64,000 nt of DNA from the NCBI GenBank assembly GCA_036245805.1, contig BTRK01000002.1:2910689-2974688 (forward strand), read 5' to 3'. Position numbers and translations under genes: made by a program. The number at the start of each line of letters is the position of its first letter. Positions within the stretch are counted from its first letter, which is position 1. The notes beneath the pieces are model-generated. The model saw only the letters and a list, made by a program, of their open reading frames with translations, made no database searches and had not been told where the DNA came from. Shown here one piece after another: positions 53,401 through 64,000 of the stretch. This stretch comes from Pristionchus mayeri (lineage: Eukaryota > Nematoda > Chromadorea > Rhabditida > Neodiplogasteridae).

Positions 53401-56400
53401 ATGCAAACTACAGCTGTGATGCTTATGGGACATTGCCATTGTTTCACATTTTCTAGATTTTCACTTGGAAGGAAATAACAGAGAAGAGAATGTGCCCATA
53501 ATGCTGAAATTTAGGGAAAAATTTAATTTGCACATTTAGAAAACTTCTATAGTTTTAGTTGTGTCAATACATGCAAACTACAGATGTGATGCTTATGGGA
53601 CATTGCCATTTTTTCACATTTTCTAGATTTTCACTTGGAAGGAAATAACTGAGAAGAGAATGTGTCCATAATGCTGAAATTTAGGGAAAAATTTAATTTG
53701 CACATTTAGAAAACTTCTATAGTTTTAGTTGTGTCAATACATGCAAACTACAGCTGTGATGCTTATGGGACATTGCCATTTTTTCACATTTTCTAGATTT
53801 TCACTTGGAAGGAAATAACTGAGAAGTGAACGTGCCCATAATGCTAAGATTGAGGGATTAAGCTAAATAGCACATTTAGAAAACTTCTATAATTGTAGTT
53901 GCGTCAATTCATGCAAACTACAGCTGTGATGCTTATGGGACATTGCCATTGTTTCACATTTTCTAGATTTTGCTTTGAAATGAAATAACAGAGAAGAGAA
54001 TGTGCCCATAATGCTGAAATTTAGGGAATAATTTAATTTGCACATTTAGAAAACTTCTATAATTGTAGTTGCGTCAATTCATGCAAACTACAGCTGTGAT
54101 GCTTATGGGACATTGCCATTTTTTCACATTTTCTAGATTTTCACTTGGAAGGAAATAACAGAGAAGAGAATGTGCCCATAATGCTGAAATTTAGGGAAAA
54201 ATTTAATTTGCACATTTAGAAAACTTCTATAGTTTTAGTTGTGTCAATACATGCAAACTACAGCTGTGATGCTTATGGGACATTGCCATTTTTTCACATT
54301 TTCTAGATTTTCACTTGGAAGGAAATAACAGAGAAGAGAATGTGCCCATAATGCTGAAATTTAGGGAAAAATTTAATTTGCACATTTAGAAAACTTCTAT
54401 AGTTTTAGTTGTGTCAATACATGCAAACTACAGATGTGATGCTTATGGGACATTGCCATTTTTTCACATTTTCTAGATTTTCACTTGGAAGGAAATAACT
54501 GAGAAGTGAACGTGCCCATAATGCTGAAATTTAGGGAATAATTTAATTTGCACATTTAGAAAACTTCTATAGTTTTAGTTGTGTCAATACATGCAAACTA
54601 CAGATGTGATGCTTATGGGACATTGCCATTTTTTCACATTTTCTAGATTTTGCTTTGGAATGAAATAACTGAGAAGTGAACGTGCCCATAATGCTAAGAT
54701 TGAGGGATTAAGCTAAATAGCACATTTAGAAAACTTCTATAATTGTAGTTGCGTCAATTCATGCAAACTACAGCTGTGATGCTTATGGGACATTGCCATT
54801 GTTTCACATTTTCTAGATTTTGCTTTGAAATGAAATAACAGAGAAGAGAATGTGCCCATAATGCTGAAATTTAGGGAATAATTTAATTTGCACATTTAGA
54901 AAACTTCTATAATTGTAGTTGCGTCAATTCATGCAAACTACAGCTGTGATGCTTATGGGACATTGCCATTTTTTCACATTTTCTAGATTTTCACTTGGAA
55001 GGAAATAACAGAGAAGAGAATGTGCCCATAATGCTGAAATTTAGGGAAAAATTTAATTTGCACATTTAGAAAACTTCTATAGTTTTAGTTGTGTCAATAC
55101 ATGCAAACTACAGCTGTGATGCTTATGGGACATTGCCATTTTTTCACATTTTCTAGATTTTCACTTGGAAGGAAATAACAGAGAAGAGAATGTGCCCATA
55201 ATGCTGAAATTTAGGGAAAAATTTAATTTGCACATTTAGAAAACTTCTATAGTTTTAGTTGTGTCAATACATGCAAACTACAGATGTGATGCTTATGGGA
55301 CATTGCCATTTTTTCACATTTTCTAGATTTTCACTTGGAAGGAAATAACAGAGAAGAGAATGTGCCCATAATGCTGAAATTTAGGGAAAAATTTAATTTG
55401 CACATTTAGAAAACTTCTATAGTTTTAGTTGTGTCAATACATGCAAACTACAGATGTGATGCTTATGGGACATTGCCATTTTTTCACATTTTCTAGATTT
55501 TCACTTGGAAGGAAATAACTGAGAAGTGAACGTGCCCATAATGCTGAAATTTAGGGAATAATTTAATTTGCACATTTAGAAAACTTCTATAGTTTTAGTT
55601 GTGTCAATACATGCAAACTACAGATGTGATGCTTATGGGACATTGCCATTTTTTCACATTTTCTAGATTTTGCTTTGGAATGAAATAACTGAGAAGTGAA
55701 CGTGCCCATAATGCTAAGATTGAGGGATTAAGCTAAATAGCACATTTAGAAAACTTCTATAATTGTAGTTGCGTCAATTCATGCAAACTACAGCTGTGAT
55801 GCTTATGGGACATTGCCATTGTTTCACATTTTCTAGATTTTGCTTTGAAATGAAATAACAGAGAAGAGAATGTGCCCATAATGCTGAAATTTAGGGAATA
55901 ATTTAATTTGCACATTTAGAAAACTTCTATAATTGTAGTTGCGTCAATTCATGCAAACTACAGCTGTGATGCTTATGGGACATTGCCATTTTTTCACATT
56001 TTCTAGATTTTCACTTGGAAGGAAATAACAGAGAAGAGAATGTGCCCATAATGCTGAAATTTAGGGAAAAATTTAATTTGCACATTTAGAAAACTTCTAT
56101 AGTTTTAGTTGTGTCAATACATGCAAACTACAGCTGTGATGCTTATGGGACATTGCCATTTTTTCACATTTTCTAGATTTTCACTTGGAAGGAAATAACA
56201 GAAAAGAGAATGTGCCCATAATGCTGAAATTTAGGGAAAAATTTAATTTGCACATTTAGAAAACTTCTATAGTTTTAGTTGTGTCAATACATGCAAACTA
56301 CAGATGTGATGCTTATGGGACATTGCCATTTTTTCACATTTTCTAGATTTTCACTTGGAAGGAAATAACTGAGAAGTGAACGTGCCCATAATGCTGAAAT

Positions 56401-59400
56401 TTAGGGAATAATTTAATTTGCACATTTAGAAAACTTCTATAGTTTTAGTTGTGTCAATACATGCAAACTACAGATGTGATGCTTATGGGACATTGCCATT
56501 TTTTCACATTTTCTAGATTTTGCTTTGGAATGAAATAACTGAGAAGTGAACGTGCCCATAATGCTAAGATTGAGGGATTAAGCTAAATAGCACATTTAGA
56601 AAACTTCTATAATTGTAGTTGCGTCAATTCATGCAAACTACAGCTGTGATGCTTATGGGACATTGCCATTGTTTCACATTTTCTAGATTTTGCTTTGAAA
56701 TGAAATAACAGAGAAGAGAATGTGCCCATAATGCTGAAATTTAGGGAATAATTTAATTTGCACATTTAGAAAACTTCTATAATTGTAGTTGCGTCAATTC
56801 ATGCAAACTACAGCTGTGATGCTTATGGGACATTGCCATTTTTTCACATTTTCTAGATTTTCACTTGGAAGGAAATAACAGAGAAGAGAATGTGCCCATA
56901 ATGCTGAAATTTAGGGAAAAATTTAATTTGCACATTTAGAAAACTTCTATAGTTTTAGTTGTGTCAATACATGCAAACTACAGCTGTGATGCTTATGGGA
57001 CATTGCCATTTTTTCACATTTTCTAGATTTTCACTTGGAAGGAAATAACTGAGAAGTGAACGTGCCCATAATGCTGAAATTTAGGGAATAATTTAATTTG
57101 CACATTTAGAAAACTTCTATAATTGTAGTTGCGTCAATTCATGCAAACTACAGCTGTGATGCTTATGGGACATTGCCATTTTTTCACATTTTCTAGATTT
57201 TCACTTGGAAGGAAATAACAGAGAAGAGAATGTGCCCATAATGCTGAAATTTAGGGAAAAATTTAATTTGCACATTTAGAAAACTTCTATAGTTTTAGTT
57301 GTGTCAATACATGCAAACTACAGCTGTGATGCTTATGGGACATTGCCATTTTTTCACATTTTCTAGATTTTCACTTGGAAGGAAATAACAGAAAAGAGAA
57401 TGTGCCCATAATGCTGAAATTTAGGGAAAAATTTAATTTGCACATTTAGAAAACTTCTATAGTTTTAGTTGTGTCAATACATGCAAACTACAGATGTGAT
57501 GCTTATGGGACATTGCCATTTTTTCACATTTTCTAGATTTTCACTTGGAAGGAAATAACTGAGAAGTGAACGTGCCCATAATGCTGAAATTTAGGGAATA
57601 ATTTAATTTGCACATTTAGAAAACTTCTATAGTTTTAGTTGTGTCAATACATGCAAACTACAGATGTGATGCTTATGGGACATTGCCATTTTTTCACATT
57701 TTCTAGATTTTGCTTTGGAATGAAATAACTGAGAAGTGAACGTGCCCATAATGCTAAGATTGAGGGATTAAGCTAAATAGCACATTTAGAAAACTTCTAT
57801 AATTGTAGTTGCGTCAATTCATGCAAACTACAGCTGTGATGCTTATGGGACATTGCCATTGTTTCACATTTTCTAGATTTTGCTTTGAAATGAAATAACA
57901 GAGAAGAGAATGTGCCCATAATGCTGAAATTTAGGGAATAATTTAATTTGCACATTTAGAAAACTTCTATAATTGTAGTTGCGTCAATTCATGCAAACTA
58001 CAGCTGTGATGCTTATGGGACATTGCCATTTTTTCACATTTTCTAGATTTTCACTTGGAAGGAAATAACAGAGAAGAGAATGTGCCCATAATGCTGAAAT
58101 TTAGGGAAAAATTTAATTTGCACATTTAGAAAACTTCTATAGTTTTAGTTGTGTCAATACATGCAAACTACAGCTGTGATGCTTATGGGACATTGCCATT
58201 TTTTCACATTTTCTAGATTTTCACTTGGAAGGAAATAACAGAGAAGAGAATGTGCCCATAATGCTGAAATTTAGGGAAAAATTTAATTTGCACATTTAGA
58301 AAACTTCTATAGTTTTAGTTGTGTCAATACATGCAAACTACAGATGTGATGCTTATGGGACATTGCCATTTTTTCACATTTTCTAGATTTTCACTTGGAA
58401 GGAAATAACTGAGAAGTGAACGTGCCCATAATGCTGAAATTTAGGGAATAATTTAATTTGCACATTTAGAAAACTTCTATAGTTTTAGTTGTGTCAATAC
58501 ATGCAAACTACAGATGTGATGCTTATGGGACATTGCCATTTTTTCACATTTTCTAGATTTTGCTTTGGAATGAAATAACTGAGAAGTGAACGTGCCCATA
58601 ATGCTAAGATTGAGGGATTAAGCTAAATAGCACATTTAGAAAACTTCTATAATTGTAGTTGCGTCAATTCATGCAAACTACAGCTGTGATGCTTATGGGA
58701 CATTGCCATTGTTTCACATTTTCTAGATTTTGCTTTGAAATGAAATAACAGAAAAGAGAATGTGCCCATAATGCTGAAATTCAGGGAATAATTTAATTTG
58801 CACATTTAGAAAACTTCTATAGTTTTAGTTGTGTCAATACCTGCAAACTACAGCTGTGATGCTTATGGGACATTGCCATTTTTCACATTCTCTAGATTTT
58901 GCTTTGGAATGAAATAACATAGAAGAGAATGTGCCCATAATGCTGAAATTTAGGGAATAATTTAATTTGCACATTTAGAAAACTTCTATAGTTTTAGTTG
59001 TGTCAATACCTGCAAACTACAGCTGTGATGCTTATGGGACATTGCCATTTTTTCACATTCTCTAGATTTTGCTTTGAAATGAAATAACATAGAAGAGAAT
59101 GTGCCCATAATGCTGAAATTTAGGGAATAATTTAATTTGCACATTTAGAAAACTTCTATAGATTTAGTTGTGTCAATACATGCAAACTACAGATGTGATG
59201 CTTATGGGACATTGCCATTTTTTCACATTTTCTAGATTTTGCTTTGGAATGAAATAACTGAGAAGTGAACGTGCCCATAATGCTAAGATTGAGGGATTAA
59301 GCTAAATAGCACATTTAGAAAACTTCTATAATTGTAGTTGCGTCAATTCATGCAAACTACAGCTGTGATACTTATGGGACATTGCCATTTTTTCACATTC

Positions 59401-62400
59401 TCTAGATTTTGCTTTGGAATGAAATAACATAGAAGAGAATGTGCCCACAATGCTGAAATTTAGGGAATAATTTAATTTGCACATTTAGAAAACTTCTATA
59501 GTTTTAGTTGTGTCAATACATGCAAACTACAGATGTGATGCTTATGGGACATTGCCATTTTTTCACATTCTCTAGATTTTGCTTTGAAATGAAATAACAT
59601 AGAAGAGAATGTGCCCATAATGCTGAAATTTAGGGAATAATTTAATTTGCACATTTAGAAAACTTCTATAGTTTTAGTTGTGTCAATACATGCAAACTAC
59701 AGATGTGATGCTTATGGGACATTGCCATTTTTTCACATTTTCTAGATTTTCACTTGGAAGGAAATAACTCAGAAGTGAACGTGCACATAATGCTAAGATT
59801 GAGGGATTAAGCTAAATAGCACATTTAGAAAACTTCTATAATTGTAGTTGCGTCAATTCATGCAAACTACAGCTGTGATGCTTATGGGACATTGCCATTG
59901 TTTCACATTTTCTAGATTTTGCTTTGAAATGAAATAACAGAAAAGAGAATGTGCCCACAATGCTGAAATTTAGGGAATAATTTAATTTGCACATTTAGAA
60001 AACTTCTATAGTTTTAGTTGTGTCAATACATGCAAACTACAGATGTGATGCTTATGGGACATTGCCATTTTTTCACATTCTCTAGATTTTGCTTTGAAAT
60101 GAAATAACATAGAAGAGAATGTGCCCATAATGCTGAAATTTAGGGAATAATTTAATTTGCACATTTAGAAAACTTCTATAGTTTTAGTTGTTTCAATACA
60201 TGCAAACTACAGATGTGATGCTTATGGGACATTGCCATTTTTTCACATTTTCTAGATTTTCACTTGGAAGGAAATAACTCAGAAGTGAACGTGCACATAA
60301 TGCTAAGATTGAGGGATTAAGCTAAATAGCACATTTAGAAAACTTCTATAATTGTAGTTGCGTCAATTCATGCAAACTACAGCTGTGATGCTTATGGGAC
60401 ATTGCCATTGTTTCACATTTTCTAGATTTTGCTTTGAAATGAAATAACAGAAAAGAGAATGTGCCCATAATGCTGAAATTCAGGGAATAATTTAATTTGC
60501 ACATTTAGAAAACTTCTATAGTTTTAGTTGTGTCAATACCTGCAAACTACAGCTGTGATGCTTATGGGACATTGCCATTTTTCACATTCTCTAGATTTTG
60601 CTTTGGAATGAAATAACATAGAAGAGAATGTGCCCATAATGCTGAAATTTAGGGAATAATTTAATTTGCACATTTAGAAAACTTCTATAGTTTTAGTTGT
60701 GTCAATACCTGCAAACTACAGCTGTGATGCTTATGGGACATTGCCATTTTTTCACATTCTCTAGATTTTGCTTTGAAATGAAATAACATAGAAGAGAATG
60801 TGCCCATAATGCTGAAATTTAGGGAATAATTTAATTTGCACATTTAGAAAACTTCTATAGTTTTAGTTGTGTCAATACATGCAAACTACAGCTGTGATGC
60901 TTATGGGACATTGCCATTTTTTTCACATTTTCTAGATTTTGCTTTGGAATGAAATAATAGAGAAGAGAATGTCCCCATAATGCTGAAATTTAGGGAATAA
61001 TTTAATTTGCACATTTAGAAAACTTCTATAGTTTTAGTTGTGTCAATACATGCAAACTACAGCTGTGATGCTTATGGGACATTGCCATTTTTTCACATTT
61101 TCTAGATTTTCACTTGGAAGGAAATAACTGAGAAGTGAACGTGCCCATAATGCTAAGATCGAGGGATTAAGCTAAATAGCACATTTAGAAAACTTCTATA
61201 ATTGTAGTTGCGTCAATTCATGCAAACTACAGCTGTGATGCTTACGGGACATTGTCATTTTTTCACATTTTCTAGATTTTGCTTTGTAATGAAATAACAG
61301 AGAAGAGAATGTGCCCATAATGCTGAAATTTAGGGAATAATTTAATTTGCACATTTAGAAAACTTCTATAGTTTTAGTTGTGTCAATACATGCAAACTAC
61401 AGCAGTGATGCTTATGGGACATTGCCATTTTTTCACATTCTCTAGATTTTGCTTTGGAATGAAATAGCATAGAAGAGAATGTGCCCATAATGCTGAAATT
61501 TAGGGAATAATTTAATTTGCACATTTAGAAAACTTCTATAGTTTTAGTTGTGTCAATACCTGCAAACTACAGCTGTGATGCTTACGGGACATTGCCATTT
61601 TTTCACATTCTCTAGATTTTGCTTTGGAATGAAATAACATAGAAGAGAATGTGCCCATAATGCTGAAATTTAGGGAAAAATTTAATTTGCACATTTAGAA
61701 AACTTCTATAGTTTTAGTTGTGTCAATACATGCAAACTACAGATGTGATGCTTATGGGACATTGCCATTTTTTCACATTTTCTAGATTTTCACTTGGAAG
61801 GAAATAACTGAGAAGTGAACGTGCCCATAATGCTAAGATCGAGGGATTAAGCTAAATAGCACATTTAGAAAACTTCTATAATTGTAGTTGCGTCAATTCA
61901 TGCAAACTACAGCTGTGATGCTTATGGGACATTGCCATTTTTTCACATTTTCTAGATTTTGCTTTGGAATGAAATAACAGAGAAGAGAATGTGCCCATAA
62001 TGCTGAAATTTAGGGAATAATTTAATTTGCACATTTAGAAAACTTCTATAGTTTTAGTTGTGTCAATACATGCAAACTACAGCAGTGATGCTTATGGGAC
62101 ATTGCCATTTTTTCACATTCTCTAGATTTTGCTTTGGAATGAAATAGCATAGAAGAGAATGTGCCCATAATGCTGAAATTTAGGGAATAATTTAATTTGC
62201 ACATTTAGAAAACTTCTATAGTTTTAGTTGTGTCAATACATGCAAACTACAGCAGTGATGCTTATGGGACATTGCCATTTTTTCACATTCTCTAGATTTT
62301 GCTTTGGAATGAAATAACAGAGAAGAGAATGTCCCCATAATGCTGAAATTTAGGGAATAATTTAATTTGCACATTTAGAAAACTTCTATAGTTTTAGTTG

Positions 62401-64000
62401 TGTCAATACATGCAAACTACAGCAGTGATGCTTATGGGACATTGCCATTTTTTCACATTCTCTAGATTTTGCTTTGGAATGAAATAGCATAGAAGAGAAT
62501 GTGCCCATAATGCTGAAATTTAGGGAATAATTTAATTTGCACATTTAGAAAACTTCTATAGTTTTAGTTGTGTCAATACATGCAAACTACAGCAGTGATG
62601 CTTATGGGACATTGCCATTTTTTCACATTCTCTAAATTTTGCTTTGGAATGAAATAACAGAGAAGAGAATGTGCCCATAATGCTAAGATTGAGGGATTAA
62701 GCTAAATAGCACATTTAGAAAACTTCTATAGTTTTAGTTGTGTCAATACATGTAAACTACAGATGTGATGCTTATGGGACATTGCCATTTTTTCACATTT
62801 TCTAGATTTTGCTTTGGAATGAAATAACTGAGAAGTGAACGTGCCCATAATGCTAAGATTGAGGGATTAAGCTAAATAGCACATTTAGAAAACTTCTATA
62901 GTTTTAGTTGTGTCAATACATGCAAACTACAGCTGTGATGCTTATGGGACATTGCCATTTTTTTCACATTTTCTAGATTTTGCTTTGGAAGGAAATAACA
63001 GAGAAGAGAATGTGCCCATAATGCTGAAATTTAGGGAAAAATTTAATTTGCACATTTAGAAAACTTCTATAGTTTTAGTTGTGTCAATACATGCAAACTA
63101 CAGCTGTGATGCTTATGGGACATTGCCATTTTTTTCACATTTTCTAGATTTTGCTTTGGAAGGAAATAACAGAGAAGAGAATGTGCCCATAATGCTGAAA
63201 TTTAGGGAAAAATTTAATTTGCACATTTAGAAAACTTCTATAGTTTTAGTTGTGTCAATACATGCAAACTACAGCTGTGATGCTTATGGGACATTGCCAT
63301 TTTTTTCACATTTTCTAGATTTTGCTTCGGAATGAAATAACAGAGAAGAGAATGTCCCCATAATGCTGAAATTTAGGGAATAATTTAATTTGCACATTTA
63401 GAAAACTTCTATAGTTATAGTTGTGTCAATACATGCAAACTACAGCTGTGATGCTTATGGGACATTGCCATTTTTTCACATTTTCTAGATTTTCACTTGG
63501 AAGGAAATAACTGAGAAATGAACGTGCCCATAATGCTAAGATCGAGGGATTAAGCTAAATAGCACATTTAGAAAACTTCTATAATTGTAGTTGCGTCAAT
63601 TCATGCAAACTACAGCTGTGATGCTTTTGGGACATTGCCATTTTTTCACATTTTCTAGATTTTGCTTTGGAATGAAATAACAGAGAAGAGAATGTGCCCA
63701 TAATGCTGAAATTTAGGGAATAATTTAATTTGCACATTTAGAAAACTTCTATAGTTTTAGTTGTGTCAATACCTGCAAACTACAGCTGTGATGCTTACGG
63801 GACATTGCCATTTTTTCACATTCTCTAGATTTTGCTTTGGAATGAAATAACATAGAAGAGAATGTGCCCATAATGCTGAAATTTAGGGAATAATTTAATT
63901 TGCACATTTAGAAAACTTCTATAGTTTTAGTTGTGTCAATACATGCAAACTACAGCTGTGATGCTTATGGGACATGGCCATTTTTTCACATTTTCTAGAT
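41485..64000 (+). repeat. 170-bp satellite array with higher-order repeats
   Basis: About 22.5 kb (roughly 130 monomers) of head-to-tail 170-bp units, 171 bp where a T-run gains a base, continuing past the right edge. Two monomer classes recur: one with GCTGAAATTTAGGGAATAAT and TATAGTTTTAGTTGTGTC, the other with GCTAAGATCGAGGGATTAAG and TATAATTGTAGTTGCGTC. Rare variants give higher-order periods: AGTTTTTGTTGTGTC at 47596 and 52701, and the GCTTTGGAAGG variant at 44956 and 50061, both offset 5105 bp (30 monomers). A CATTGTTTCAC variant at 53951, 54801, 55821, 56671, 57861 and 58711 is spaced by 5, 6, 5, 7 and 5 monomers. The first units (41485-41800) are the most diverged. No gene is present. 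Confidence 0.95.

Noticed and set aside
41485..64000. CRISPR-like array or CENP-B boxes in the tandem repeat
   Set aside because: Repeats are contiguous 170-bp monomers without unique spacers, so not CRISPR. TTCACTTGGAAGGAA only loosely resembles a CENP-B box and lacks the essential bases.

Overview
The window looks like the nuclear genome of a nematode, probably a rhabditine or diplogastrid-type worm. The inference rests on gene style: introns are often only 35-51 nt, acceptors are mostly TTTCAG-like, and there are lineage-expanded families (F-box proteins, a DUF229 pseudogene) plus Tc1/mariner, Penelope-like and RTE-like elements. No species can be named from sequence alone. Exon models below were built by hand from splice signals and reading-frame continuity.

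1-5.35 kb: pieces of Penelope-like retroelements on the minus strand: an open reverse-transcriptase N-terminal half running off the left edge, a GIY-YIG endonuclease domain, and an RT thumb fragment. A purine-rich 1.7-kb stretch lies between the last two. 5.5-12 kb: gene-bearing DNA with a four-exon secreted protein (minus), a four-exon F-box protein (plus) and a six-exon F-box-like protein (minus), then poorly resolved exon-like sequence. 12.2-16 kb: a polypurine tract, a second broken GIY-YIG fragment and a 2.1-kb foldback element with about 0.88-kb arms ending at TTAA. 16.2-18 kb: a broken DUF229 gene. 18.9-23.3 kb: a small MITE and a ten-exon PfkB-type (pseudouridine-kinase-like) sugar kinase with a 523-bp MITE in one intron. 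Short 65-125 bp hairpins sharing a CTCTCTCG/CGAGAGAG core are scattered from 6.5 to 23.5 kb, most of them in introns or gene flanks.

23.65-34.50 kb: the most striking object, a 10.85-kb Tc1-like transposon with about 3.6-kb near-identical terminal inverted repeats whose identity stops exactly at TA dinucleotides. Its unique centre carries two divergent, apparently intact multi-exon genes: a DD34E transposase (minus, 346 aa) and a 480-aa coiled-coil accessory protein (plus). The inverted repeats carry exon fragments of host genes, clearly COX6A (cytochrome c oxidase subunit 6A) and others not identified, so this looks like a gene-capturing 'Pack-TIR' element.

34.5-41.3 kb: a 22-bp minisatellite, a decayed mariner-like element, and a nest of insertions: a mariner-like element sits in a satellite monomer, an RTE-like LINE sits in it, and a second LINE with a long open RT ORF sits in that. 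41.3-64 kb: an uninterrupted 170-bp satellite array (roughly 130 monomers) with higher-order structure, including a repeat of about 5.1 kb and 5-, 6- and 7-monomer registers.
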